Shown: positions 18,293 to 28,012, numbered from the stretch's first letter. The stretch: 38,199 nucleotides of DNA from Granulicella sp. (GCA_027335345.1 DAHWOF010000130.1:1-38199); one strand, 5' to 3'. Numbers and translations: made by a program. Notes: a model not told the origin generated them from the letters alone.

Positions 18293-19789
18293 CTAAAGTC
18301 CAGAGGCCTGGATCACCTTCAGGATCTGATTCAGGATCAGTTCGGGGGCGCATCCCAAAACGATTACGCCTCCAGCCAGTATCCCGATGAGCAGGCGCAT
18401 CAGCACGGTGGACTGGATTGGGTCGGCCTCAGCTGACGCTTCCGCGACGAAGGCGCTCTTCAGCACTCGCAGGTAGTAGTAGAGAGAGACCGCGCTCATA
18501 CCGATGGCCAGAATAATCAGCCAAAGCAGCAGTTTCGACCCTGGATCCACGGTAAGGAGAGAAACGAAGAGGAAGAACTTCGCGAAGAAGCCAGAGAGCG
18601 GCGGGATTCCGGCCAGCGAGAGGATGAAGACGAAGAGACAGGCAGAGAGAAAGGGCGCTCGGCGGTTAAGGCCGGCGAGGTCGGCGATGCGATCGTTGCC
18701 CAGTTGCTTTTCGGTAACCGCGAGGATTCCGAAGATCCCGAGAGTTGCCAGAGCGTAAGTGACGACGTAATAGAGAAGCGCAGCCAGACTCTGCTCTGAG
18801 TGGGCGACGTAGGCGAGCAACATGTAGCCGGCATGGGCTACTGCGGAGTAGGCAAGCAGGCGACGGAGGCTGGTCTGGGTGATCGCAATTAGATTACCCA
18901 GAATCATGGAGACGACGGCGACGGCCACCAGAACCGGCACCCAGCCGCTCTGAAAGTGGACCGGGGATGCCACGCCTTCCGCACCCGCAAAGGCCAGAAC
19001 CAGGAGTTGGAAGAAGATAAAGAAGCTGGCCACCTTCGAGCCGGAGGCGATAAAGGCCGCGCTGGGGATGGGTGCTGCTTGGTAGACATCCGGTGCCCAG
19101 AAGTGGAAGGGGGCAGCGGCGAGCTTGAAACCGAAGCCGATGACGGTGGTGACGATGGCCAGGATCAGGATGGAGCTAAAAGGATGTCCTTGAACCGCAC
19201 AGGCGATCTCCACAAAATTAGTGGAGTTGGCCAGGCCATAGAGCAGACTGAAGCCGAAGAGGAGGAACGCCGCGGACATGCCACCGAAGAGAAAGTACTT
19301 GAGCGCCGCCTCTGAGGAGCGGGGACGGAGTTTGTCAAAGCCGGCAAGGATATAGGCCGACAAGCTGAGCAGTTCGAGCGAGAGGAAGAGGACGAGAAGG
19401 TCCTGTGCAACCACCAAAAACATCATGCCTGTTGTGGCCAGAAGAATGAGAAGGACGAACTCCCCCACATGCTCGGTGAAGTCGGTATCCACCGCCAAAA
19501 ACAGGGTTAGGATGGCGATGACCAGGAGGGCGATCTGGACCAGTTGGGTGAGCGGAGTGGAGACCAAGATTTTATCGAGGAGGGCTCCTTGGGTTGAGGT
19601 ATGTAGAAGCTCGTCGAGAGCGATGAGGCATCCGATGGAAGCGATGCTGGTTGCGGCGAGGAAGCGAAGGCGGAGGCGAGAGTGCCGGAGCGCGACCAGA
19701 TCGACCGACAGAGCGAGAAGCGCAGCGAGAATAATGGTGATCTCAGGCCAGAGAAGCCGCAGAAGTTGTCCAAAGTCGATGATGCTCAT
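18293..19789 (-). CDS. nuoN: NADH-quinone oxidoreductase subunit N
   Basis: 498 aa; GFGFKLAAAPFHFWAPDVYQAAP (TM7 Lys retained), LAYSAVAHAGYMLLA, GIPPLSGFFAKFFLF; last gene of complex I operon. Confidence 0.93.
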   Translation of the reverse strand: MSIIDFGQLLRLLWPEITIILAALLALSVDLVALRHSRLRLRFLAATSIASIGCLIALDELLHTSTQGALLDKILVSTPLTQLVQIALLVIAILTLFLAVDTDFTEHVGEFVLLILLATTGMMFLVVAQDLLVLFLSLELLSLSAYILAGFDKLRPRSSEAALKYFLFGGMSAAFLLFGFSLLYGLANSTNFVEIACAVQGHPFSSILILAIVTTVIGFGFKLAAAPFHFWAPDVYQAAPIPSAAFIASGSKVASFFIFFQLLVLAFAGAEGVASPVHFQSGWVPVLVAVAVVSMILGNLIAITQTSLRRLLAYSAVAHAGYMLLAYVAHSEQSLAALLYYVVTYALATLGIFGILAVTEKQLGNDRIADLAGLNRRAPFLSACLFVFILSLAGIPPLSGFFAKFFLFVSLLTVDPGSKLLLWLIILAIGMSAVSLYYYLRVLKSAFVAEASAEADPIQSTVLMRLLIGILAGGVIVLGCAPELILNQILKVIQASGL

Positions 19790-21300
19790 TACCAGCCTCC
19801 CTTGCTCAGGCCGTCAAACATCGGCGAATTCAGGGCTGGATGGATGACATGGAGAAAGATCTGGGGAAAGATACCGACGACCACACTTGAGGCGATGAGA
19901 ATGACAGCGGCCGCCCGCTCCGGAAGGGAGATGGGTGGAAGCGGGTGATCATCGGGAGGAACCGTAACCAGGGGACCGCCAGCGAAGAACGCCTGCTGCA
20001 TCGCGCGCCAGATATAGGCAACACCGGCGACCAGACCGAAGCCGACGAAAAGGACGAGAGTTGGATAGGAGCGCCAGACGCCGATCAAAATCATAAGCTC
20101 GGCAGCGAAGCCGCTGAAGCCCGGAAGCCCCATGCTGGCCATGCCGGCGATAACGAAGGTGAAGGCGGCAAAGGGGATGACCTTGCTGAGGTGCATGGGG
20201 CCCAGGGCGGCCAGCTCGCGGGTATGGGTGCGGGAGTAGACCATGCGGCCTACAACACCGAAGAGAAGTCCGGCGAGGATGCCGTGGGAGATCATCTGAA
20301 CGACCGCGCCAGAGAGACCAATCTGATTCAACGTCATCAACCCAAGCAGGATGAAACCCATATGACTGATGCTGGAGTAACCGATGACAAACTTGAAGTC
20401 CTTTTGTACCAAAGCGACCAGCGCGCCGTAGATAATACCGATGACTGCCAGAATTGCGAAGACGTCACGCCAGGATCCGAATCCGAGGACGTGGAAGCCC
20501 CAGGGACCGAGGCCAAGAGGGAAGAGGGTCATGGCGACGCGGAGGCATCCGTAAGCTCCGAGCTTCATGACGACTCCGGCCAGGAGCATGGAAGCCGCAG
20601 TGGGGGCAGCGACGTGTCCGGTGGGGGCCCAGGTGTGGAACGGCCACATGCCCGCCAGAACGGCGAAGCCGGTGAAGACCAGAGGGAAGGCCCACATTTG
20701 GAAGTGCGGCGAGAAGTGGTAGCCGGCGAGGTAGTCCAGAGAGAGGCTTCTGGAGCCGGAGACGACGTAAGCGGCGACCAGGCCGACCAGCACCATGGCG
20801 CTGCCGACAAAGGAGTAAATCACCAGCTTCATGGCTCCGTACTCCCGCCGCGTTGAACCCCAGATGGCGATCAGGAAGTACTTGGGGATGACGACAATCT
20901 CATAGAAGACGAACAGGAGGAAGAGGTCGTAGCTCAGAAAGACGCCATAGACGGCGCCGATCAGCACCAGGTAAAAGGCGAAGAACTCCTTGACGCGAAC
21001 GTCAATATTCCAGGACAGAAGAACGCCGCAGATTCCAATGATGCCGGTGAGCAAAAGTAGGGTCAGGCTGATGCCGTCGGCTTTGAGGGAGTATTGGATG
21101 CCCAGAGAGTGAATCCAGGGAACGCTGACGACGGTGAACATTTCGCCGGAGCGATGCTGGAGGAATCCCAAAAGGGCGAGGGCAAAGGTGGTGACGCTGA
21201 CCAGCAATGCCAGTAGCCTCGCCAAGGTGGCGCTTCGACTTGGCAGCAGCAGGAGCGCCAGTGCCCCGAGAAAGGATATGTAGATCGTCCAAGCAAGCAT
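19789..21300 (-). CDS. nuoM: NADH-quinone oxidoreductase subunit M, second copy (NuoM2)
   Basis: FYEIVVIPKYFLIAIWG, MWPFHTWAPTGHVAAPTAASMLLAGVVMKLGAYG, GYSSISHMGF; start MLAWTIY chosen, the supplied ORF is 5'-extended. Confidence 0.93.
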   Translation of the reverse strand: MLAWTIYISFLGALALLLLPSRSATLARLLALLVSVTTFALALLGFLQHRSGEMFTVVSVPWIHSLGIQYSLKADGISLTLLLLTGIIGICGVLLSWNIDVRVKEFFAFYLVLIGAVYGVFLSYDLFLLFVFYEIVVIPKYFLIAIWGSTRREYGAMKLVIYSFVGSAMVLVGLVAAYVVSGSRSLSLDYLAGYHFSPHFQMWAFPLVFTGFAVLAGMWPFHTWAPTGHVAAPTAASMLLAGVVMKLGAYGCLRVAMTLFPLGLGPWGFHVLGFGSWRDVFAILAVIGIIYGALVALVQKDFKFVIGYSSISHMGFILLGLMTLNQIGLSGAVVQMISHGILAGLLFGVVGRMVYSRTHTRELAALGPMHLSKVIPFAAFTFVIAGMASMGLPGFSGFAAELMILIGVWRSYPTLVLFVGFGLVAGVAYIWRAMQQAFFAGGPLVTVPPDDHPLPPISLPERAAAVILIASSVVVGIFPQIFLHVIHPALNSPMFDGLSKGGW

Positions 21301-21302
21301 AA

Positions 21303-22871
21303 TCAGAAAGTCCGCAGATGTAGCGCCATCTGGATGGCGGTGTGGTTGACGACGCCGAGGATCAACTGGGGATAGAGACCCAGAACGAACATAAGTCCAA
21401 TCACGGGGATGAGCGCGAGACGTTCGCCGAGGGTGAGATCGGGCAGACGCGCCCAGCGCTCGTTGAGTGGACCGGAGAAGACACGCTGCAGGATGCCGAG
21501 GATGAAGAGAGCGGTAATCAGCAGGCCGATGACTGCCAGCGAGGCGGCCCACATGGCAAGGGGAAAGGTTCCCTTGAAGATAAGAAACTCACCGACGAAA
21601 CCATTGAGGCCCGGCAGGCCGAGAGAAGAGAAGAGCGCAATGCCCATCACGCCGGTGAATAACGGCACGGCCTTGCGCAAGCCGCCAAAATCATCCAGGC
21701 CACGGAGGCCACCGGTCCGCCGCTCCAGCATGGCGACGAACCAGAAGAGGGTGGCGGCGGTGAGTCCGTGGTTGAACATCTGCAGGAAGACGCCGTTGAG
21801 GGCAGCGAACTTCTGGCCGGTCAGCACGGCGTCTCCACCGGTCAACCTAACCACCGCAAAGATCGCCAACAGGCAGTATCCCAGGTGATTGATGGAGGAG
21901 TAAGCGAAGATGCGCTTGAGATCCTTCTGGGCCAGAGCGGTATAGGCGGACAGAACGATGGTGGCCACCGCAAGCCAGAGAAGAATCGTAAGCACGCGCT
22001 GCATTTCGGCGCTGAAGATGGGCAGCAGGATGCGCAGAAATCCGTAAAGGCCCATCTTCGACATGGCTCCGGTCAACAGGATGGTGGTGCCGGAGGGCGC
22101 CTCAGAGTAGGTGGAGGGCAGCCATGTATGGAACGGAAACAGCGGAACCTTGACGGCAAAACCGAGCAAGGCTCCGCAGAAGATGATCATCGCCACATGT
22201 TGCGGAGTCAGAAGATGCCAGTTGAGCCGGGAGACCACGGCCGGCATCAGTGTTCCGTTCTGAGCCATGTTGGCGAGTTCGGTGAGGTCGAATGTTCCGG
22301 TCGAGAGGAAGATGGCCAGGAAGGAGAGCAGCATGGCCACGCTGCCCACCATGGTGTAGACGAGAAACTGCATGGCGGCTTTGGCGCTGCCCGGGCCTCC
22401 CCATAACCTGACCAGAAAGAAGGCGGGAATCAGGCCCAGTTCCCAGAAGATGAACCAGTGGAAGAAGTTCAAGGCGGTGAAGGTGCCAACGAGGCAGGCC
22501 TGCAGGGCCAGGACCAGAGAGAAGTACAAACCAACCTTGTGTTCGATATGCCAGGAGGCAAAGATGCTGATCGGAACCACAACTGCGGTGAGCAGCAGCA
22601 TCAGCAGCCCCAGGCCGTCGATCCCTACGCGGTAGTCAACATTAAGCGAAGGAATCCATGTGTGGATCTCCTGAAATTGGAAACCATCGGCCGCAGAGTT
22701 GAAGTTGTGCCACAGGATCAGGGTAAGGACCAAGGCGATCAGGCTAAAGGCCAGCGCTGTCCAGCGCGCCATGGCCTTATTTCTACCCAGAGCGAGCGAC
22801 AGGAGCGCGCCCACCAAGGGTAGCGCCGTCAGCGTCGTGATCCACGGAAAAGGGCTCGTAGCGGGGCTCAT
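21303..22871 (-). CDS. nuoM: NADH-quinone oxidoreductase subunit M, first copy (NuoM1)
   Basis: FWELGLIPAFFLVRLWGG, FAVKVPLFPFHTWLPSTYSEAPSGTTILLTGAMSKMGLYG, GLPGLNGFVGEFLIF; start MSPATSP chosen, overlapping nuoL stop. Confidence 0.93.
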   Translation of the reverse strand: MSPATSPFPWITTLTALPLVGALLSLALGRNKAMARWTALAFSLIALVLTLILWHNFNSAADGFQFQEIHTWIPSLNVDYRVGIDGLGLLMLLLTAVVVPISIFASWHIEHKVGLYFSLVLALQACLVGTFTALNFFHWFIFWELGLIPAFFLVRLWGGPGSAKAAMQFLVYTMVGSVAMLLSFLAIFLSTGTFDLTELANMAQNGTLMPAVVSRLNWHLLTPQHVAMIIFCGALLGFAVKVPLFPFHTWLPSTYSEAPSGTTILLTGAMSKMGLYGFLRILLPIFSAEMQRVLTILLWLAVATIVLSAYTALAQKDLKRIFAYSSINHLGYCLLAIFAVVRLTGGDAVLTGQKFAALNGVFLQMFNHGLTAATLFWFVAMLERRTGGLRGLDDFGGLRKAVPLFTGVMGIALFSSLGLPGLNGFVGEFLIFKGTFPLAMWAASLAVIGLLITALFILGILQRVFSGPLNERWARLPDLTLGERLALIPVIGLMFVLGLYPQLILGVVNHTAIQMALHLRTF

Positions 22872-24985
22872 ATGCGTGCCTTCCATAGCAGCAGGATGGT
22901 GAACACCACCAGCGCGCCTGCGATGATCTTGAGATATCCCTGAATACGGCCTGCTTGGAGCAACGCTAGAAGCTTGCCGCCGCTGGAGACGCCTTCGCAT
23001 CCTTCGTCGAAGCCAGAGTTGACAACGTGTGTATCGATGAAGTTGTCCAAGTGAGCAAATCCAAAGACGGTTTGAGTCACAGTCTTGACGGCGCCGTTCC
23101 AGACCCAGCGGTCAAACCAATCGGAAACTCTGGAGACGAGCGTATTGAGGCGAATGAAGGTGGCTCCGTAGAGCGCATCCACGTAAGCGGCGTGGCCCAG
23201 GAAGTTGAAGGCCGGGGGCGCCAGCCGCCCAAGGTTGTCCGGCGCCTCCGCGCCTTCGATGGGCCGGCGACCGTAGAACCACCAGCCTAACCCGAGGCCG
23301 AGAAGGACGATCACCGAGGAGGTCAGCATTACGGTAAGGATTCCGCCTTGGGTAAAGGCGCCAAAGTCCAGCTTCAGCGGGGCATCTTCCAGGAAAGATT
23401 GGAACCAGGGCCAGGCGGCTGTTCCGACAAACCCGAGCAGTCCGGCGAAGATGGACAATAGGAGGAGCGGGACGGTCATGACTGCCGGGCTTTCATGCGG
23501 GACTCCCGAACCATGGTGGTGAGCGTCTGCGTGGGCCGAAGAGTGACCGGCGTCGTGAACGGCCTGGTGGGCCGCCGGGGTAACTCGGAGCGTCCCGAAG
23601 AAGACATAGATTACCTGGCGGGACATATAGAAGGCCGTGAGCAGGGCTCCGGCGGCGCCCAGAAAATAGGGTATGTGGGAGATGTTCCAGGTGCTGGCTG
23701 CGTGCAGGATCTCATCCTTGCTCCAGAAGCCGGAGAAGAGTGGGAAACCGCACAGGGCAAGCATGCCGACCGCATATGCGGCAAAGGTTACGGGCATGTA
23801 TTTGGCCAGGCCTCCCATGCGGCGGATATCCTGTTCCTCCGAGCAGCCGTGGATGACCGAGCCGGCGCCAAGGAAGAGCAGGGACTTGAAGAAGGCATGG
23901 GTGATGAGGTGAAAGATGCCTACGGCAACACCGCCAACGCCCAGACCCATCATCATGTAGCCGAGCTGGGAGACGGTGGAGTAGGCCAGAATACGTTTGA
24001 TGTCCCACTGCGCGACGGCGATGGTGGCGGCAAAGAAAGCGGTGATGGCGCCGATCCAGGTAACGACCTGAAGGGCGACCGAGGTGGTCAGCATCCCGTC
24101 GATGGAGTGATGTGCGCTCATCAGGGGATAAACGCGCGCAACGAGGAAGACGCCGGCGGCGACCATGGTGGCGGCGTGGATCAGCGCGCTGACTGGCGTA
24201 GGTCCTTCCATGGCGTCGGGCAACCAGACATGCAGCGGAACCTGTCCGCTCTTTCCAACGGCGCCGCAGAAGATGAGCAGGGCGATGGCCGTGGCAGCGC
24301 AGACTCCGAGGGGTGTGGCCTGGGAGAGCATGTGGGTAATGGCGGTTGGCTCCATGCATCCGGCGCCGTGGTTGTAGAACAGCAGCGTTCCGGTCTGGGA
24401 GTAAAGCCAGACCATACCCAGGAAGAAGGGTAGATCGCCGATGCGGGTGGTGATGAACGCTTTCTTGCCGGCGGCTGCAGCGCTGGGCTTGTGATACCAG
24501 AAGCTGATCAGGAGATAGGAAGTCAATCCAACGATCTCCCAACACATGAAGAGGAGTAGCAGGCTGTTGGAGATGACCACGCCGAGCATGGCGCCGGCGA
24601 AGAGCGCAAGGAAGCAGAAGAACCGGGTAAAGTTCTCATCGTGCGCCATGTAGCCGACACTGAAGATGAAGATCAGCAGCCCTACGAAGGTGACCATCAC
24701 CAGCATGACCGCCGTAAGTGGGTTCAGAACCCAGCCGAGCAACAGCCATTCGTTTCCAAACTGGAACCAGCGGAAGTTGAAGACCTGAGTGGTGAGTTCG
24801 CCGTTGCTGCGCTGGGCAAGCACGTGCGCAAATGCCCAGACCGAGAGAAGGAAGGAGATGCCCATCGAACCGATGGCGAGAGCAGCGCCGCGTGCGCGGC
24901 CCTTCTGCGGGGTAAGGGCAATGATCCCCGCTGCAAGCAGGGGTAACGCAGGAATCAGCCAGAGATTTTGTACGATCCAGTTCAT
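22868..24985 (-). CDS. nuoL: NADH-quinone oxidoreductase subunit L with extended C-terminal lateral-helix region
   Basis: 705 aa; FMCWEIVGLTSYLLISFWY, GKSGQVPLHVWLPDAMEGPTPVSALIHAATMVAAG, LAYSTVSQLGYMMMGLG. Confidence 0.95.
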   Translation of the reverse strand: MNWIVQNLWLIPALPLLAAGIIALTPQKGRARGAALAIGSMGISFLLSVWAFAHVLAQRSNGELTTQVFNFRWFQFGNEWLLLGWVLNPLTAVMLVMVTFVGLLIFIFSVGYMAHDENFTRFFCFLALFAGAMLGVVISNSLLLLFMCWEIVGLTSYLLISFWYHKPSAAAAGKKAFITTRIGDLPFFLGMVWLYSQTGTLLFYNHGAGCMEPTAITHMLSQATPLGVCAATAIALLIFCGAVGKSGQVPLHVWLPDAMEGPTPVSALIHAATMVAAGVFLVARVYPLMSAHHSIDGMLTTSVALQVVTWIGAITAFFAATIAVAQWDIKRILAYSTVSQLGYMMMGLGVGGVAVGIFHLITHAFFKSLLFLGAGSVIHGCSEEQDIRRMGGLAKYMPVTFAAYAVGMLALCGFPLFSGFWSKDEILHAASTWNISHIPYFLGAAGALLTAFYMSRQVIYVFFGTLRVTPAAHQAVHDAGHSSAHADAHHHGSGVPHESPAVMTVPLLLLSIFAGLLGFVGTAAWPWFQSFLEDAPLKLDFGAFTQGGILTVMLTSSVIVLLGLGLGWWFYGRRPIEGAEAPDNLGRLAPPAFNFLGHAAYVDALYGATFIRLNTLVSRVSDWFDRWVWNGAVKTVTQTVFGFAHLDNFIDTHVVNSGFDEGCEGVSSGGKLLALLQAGRIQGYLKIIAGALVVFTILLLWKARI

Positions 24986-25096
24986 TGAGCGCCCGTCAAG
25001 AGTTGCAGGTGAGTGAGAGGACTGTCTATTTTAGCGACAACGCAGGCGGTTGCGGAGTTGGAGAAGTTGCTAAGGCGTACGTTCATGATGTACCGC

Positions 25097-25408
25097 TTAA
25101 CCCTTCAAAAAGTTGATCTTGTCTAAATCCGTCGTCCGGAAGTGCCGGTAGACGGCAACGATGATACTGAGGCCGACGGCCGCTTCTGCCGCGGCGACGC
25201 CTATGGAGAAGATGACGAACATCACTCCGGTCAGCATCTCCGGGTGCCGACCGTAACGCCAAAAGGCGATGAAGTTCAGGTTGGCCGCGTTGAGCATGAG
25301 TTCGATGCCAATGAGAACCAGGATGGCATTGCGCCGGATGAGTGCGCCGGAGAGGCCGATGGAGAACAGGACGGCGGAGAGGAGCAGGTAGCTGGAGAGC
25401 GAGTTCAT
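25097..25408 (-). CDS. nuoK: NADH-quinone oxidoreductase subunit K
   Basis: 103 aa; GALIRRNAILVLIGIELMLNAANLNFIAF; ATGA overlap with nuoJ. Confidence 0.95.
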   Translation of the reverse strand: MNSLSSYLLLSAVLFSIGLSGALIRRNAILVLIGIELMLNAANLNFIAFWRYGRHPEMLTGVMFVIFSIGVAAAEAAVGLSIIVAVYRHFRTTDLDKINFLKG

Positions 25409-25908
25409 CGATCTCCTCCTTTTTCTTCGATGGCGAGTACTCCAGCTCCGATCAGTGCCGCGGTCAGGAGGACGCCGATGATCTCCAGGGGAAGGACAAA
25501 GCGCTGCATCAGCGCCACGCCAACTTCCCGAACCGAAGCCTCCGGTTGTGCGCCGGAGAGCGGCTGCGGAGAGACTCCGGTAAGGATCGCCCAGGCCAAC
25601 ACCGCGAAGACCAGGAGGGCGGTCAGCGCTCCCGAGAGCCGGGAAGAGACCGAGCCAGGCGCGAGAGTCTCCCCGGTTCGGCTGCGCGTCAGCATGATGG
25701 CGAAAACCGCCAAGATGGCTACCGCACCGACGTAGACAAGGACTTGCGTCAATCCGACGAACTGAGCCCCTAACTGGAGATACAGAGCAGCCAAGCCTAC
25801 CATGCCCAGGGTGAGCGCAAGAACACAGTGAACCGCAGTCTTCAGATTCATCGCCGCGGCGGCTCCGAGAATCGCGATGGCGGCGAGCAGCATAAAGGAG
25901 AGAGTCAT
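25405..25908 (-). CDS. nuoJ: NADH-quinone oxidoreductase subunit J
   Basis: 167 aa; AAAMNLKTAVHCVLALTLGMVGLAALYLQLGAQFVGLTQVLVYVGAVAILAVFAIML. Confidence 0.94.
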   Translation of the reverse strand: MTLSFMLLAAIAILGAAAAMNLKTAVHCVLALTLGMVGLAALYLQLGAQFVGLTQVLVYVGAVAILAVFAIMLTRSRTGETLAPGSVSSRLSGALTALLVFAVLAWAILTGVSPQPLSGAQPEASVREVGVALMQRFVLPLEIIGVLLTAALIGAGVLAIEEKGGDR

Positions 25909-26007
25909 TTCAAGACGTTTCCAGTTCCGCGGAGTTGGTGATGGTGAATGAACATATGGAACCCGATGTCCGTGTGATGAAGAGCACCGCTGATGATCAT
26001 CACTCGG

Positions 26008-27183
26008 CTAGCTGGCGAAGCGATAGGTGCGTTCCTGAAACCATTTGTTGCGCCTGAGGTTCCGGCTCAACAGGAAACAGGAGAGCAGGAGCAGGAGGCT
26101 GATGACGGACCAGCGCGTAAAACCGGAGGGAAGATAATGCCACAGCCCTGCGCTAACGATATTAATCAGTGAGAGTGGCAGCATGAACTTCCACCCGAAG
26201 TTCATCAACTGATCCATGCGCAGGCGCGGAAGTGTGCCGCGAATCCAGATGAAGACCATAAGCATGAGGATCAGTTTGGCAAAGAACCAGAACCAGGAGG
26301 GAATCCAGGTGAGGAAAGAGAAGGGCGCGGCCCAGCCGCCCAGGAAGAGGGTGATGGCCATGGCGCTGCTGGCCATCATGCCCAGGTACTCTGCGACAAA
26401 GAAGAGGGCAAACTTGAAGCCCGAGTACTCGATGAAGTAGCCGGCGATGATCTCAGACTCGCCCTCAGGCATATCGAAGGGGCAGCGGTTGGACTCGGCC
26501 GTGGCCGCAATCATGAAGAGGATGTAGCCGGTGATGCCCCAGGGAGTAAACAAATACCAGTGCGGCCAGATTCCGGTGTAACCCGCCTGCATGTTCACGA
26601 TGGTGACGGTGGAGAGCGAGCCTGCCGCCATAATTGCCACCACGCCAGAAAGAACCATGGGCATCTCATAGCTGATCATCTGAGCGATGGCGCGCATGGC
26701 CCCCAGCAGAGAATACTTGCTGCGGCTGGACCAGCCCGCCATGAAGACGGCCAGTTCCACCATGCTTCCGATGGCGAAAAAGAATAGGACGCCCGCATTC
26801 AGATCAACCACCACCATATTCCTGCCTACCGGCACCACCGAGTACACCAGGAATGAAGCGATGACGATGAGGATAGGCGCCAGCAGGTGGACGAGGTGAT
26901 CCGCGGAGCGAGGAACGATGTCTTCCTTGGTGAGCGACTTGATGCCGTCGGCGGCCGGCTGCAGGATCCCCCACGGACCGGCGCGGTTAGGACCGTAGCG
27001 GTTCTGCATTCTACCCAGGCCTTTGCGCTCCAGCACCGTTGTGATCGCAAACAGCAGGGGAAACACAACCAGTATCGGGAGCACGGACAAAATGGCGGAG
27101 CACAGCGGCTGCAGACCGCTGGGCACATAGCCCATGATCCACTGTTTCAGGAGAACAAAGATCTGATCGATCATCTCAGGCAT
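26008..27183 (-). CDS. nuoH: NADH-quinone oxidoreductase subunit H
   Basis: 391 aa; LERKGLGRMQNRYGPNRAGPWGILQPAADGIKSLTKEDI, AESNRCPFDMPEGESEIIAGYFIEYSGFKFALFFVAEY. Confidence 0.95.
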   Translation of the reverse strand: MPEMIDQIFVLLKQWIMGYVPSGLQPLCSAILSVLPILVVFPLLFAITTVLERKGLGRMQNRYGPNRAGPWGILQPAADGIKSLTKEDIVPRSADHLVHLLAPILIVIASFLVYSVVPVGRNMVVVDLNAGVLFFFAIGSMVELAVFMAGWSSRSKYSLLGAMRAIAQMISYEMPMVLSGVVAIMAAGSLSTVTIVNMQAGYTGIWPHWYLFTPWGITGYILFMIAATAESNRCPFDMPEGESEIIAGYFIEYSGFKFALFFVAEYLGMMASSAMAITLFLGGWAAPFSFLTWIPSWFWFFAKLILMLMVFIWIRGTLPRLRMDQLMNFGWKFMLPLSLINIVSAGLWHYLPSGFTRWSVISLLLLLSCFLLSRNLRRNKWFQERTYRFAS

Positions 27184-27237
27184 GATTGGCTACCATCCAC
27201 CGCGAAATCTTGCTTTCTCCAATAAGTGTCCAAAAGG

Positions 27238-27912
27238 TCATTTCGTCTCCTCTTTGGCGGACGTGTCGGTGTTGGTCCCGGGGGCGGGGACTGGGACATG
27301 CGCAGCGGGGGCAGAGGCCGGCGCTGCGGCCGCTTTGGCAGCAGCGGCAGCCGCGGCCGCCAAAGCAGCCTGCTTTTGCTTCTCTTTTTCCTTCTCTCGC
27401 TCCTCAGCCAAGGCGGCATCGACGGCCGCAGCTTCCGTGGGATGAATCTTGTGATAGTACTCGTTGGACTTGGCCAGCTTGTCTTTGTGGTGGAGCAGAC
27501 CGCCGAAGCGATCGTCCGAACTCAACTCGAACTCGACGTCCATCTTGATGGCATCGAATGGGCAGACTTCGACGCAGATCTGGCAGCTCATGCAGACAGA
27601 GACGTCAATATCGAATCTTACGGGGTAGAACTGGAGCTTGCCGACAGCGTCAGGCTTCTTATCCTTGCTCTTTTCGATGAAGATGCACTTGGGCGGGCAC
27701 TCTTTCTCGCAGATGTGGCAGGAGACGCAGCGCAGGCCCTTCTCCCAGTCGTCGCCGTCGTAGACCAAAAAGGGGAAGTCGCGAGTCCCCTCGATTTGGG
27801 GGAGCCGCTCCTCAGGGTATTGAACTGTGGTCAAGCGCTCTTTGTCGACATAGCTTCCAAAGAAGTTGCGCGCCGTCTCGGCAAGGCCTTTGATGATTCC
27901 GTCCCCTAGCAC
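27238..27912 (-). CDS. nuoI: NADH-quinone oxidoreductase subunit I (2x[4Fe-4S] ferredoxin-like) with Ala/Glu/Lys-rich C-terminal tail; GTG start
   Basis: CVSCHICEKECPPKCIFIE and CMSCQICVEVCPFDAIKMD; located between nuoD and nuoH. Confidence 0.93.
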   Translation of the reverse strand: MLGDGIIKGLAETARNFFGSYVDKERLTTVQYPEERLPQIEGTRDFPFLVYDGDDWEKGLRCVSCHICEKECPPKCIFIEKSKDKKPDAVGKLQFYPVRFDIDVSVCMSCQICVEVCPFDAIKMDVEFELSSDDRFGGLLHHKDKLAKSNEYYHKIHPTEAAAVDAALAEEREKEKEKQKQAALAAAAAAAAKAAAAPASAPAAHVPVPAPGTNTDTSAKEETK

Positions 27913-28012
27913 AGGCAGCCTCCAACACCCTTTGCAATATTCGCCTCAAACAACGTCTCGCTGACCGAACTGCAGCGATCCAAGATTGCCTCATTGTTAT
28001 GCATCTTGAAGT

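Noticed and set aside
19945-20856. 303-aa plus-strand ORF antisense to nuoM2
   Set aside because: Mirror of a hydrophobic membrane protein gene, giving a hydrophilic Asp/Glu/His-rich translation; typical antisense artefact.
21301-21552. 84-residue N-terminal extension of NuoM2 in the ORF track
   Set aside because: Arg/His/Pro-rich translation overlaps the nuoM1 3' end in another frame; MLAWTIYISF start abuts nuoM1 stop and looks like a real TM1.
23495-24433. 312-aa plus-strand ORF antisense to nuoL
   Set aside because: Antisense shadow of nuoL; no domain signal.
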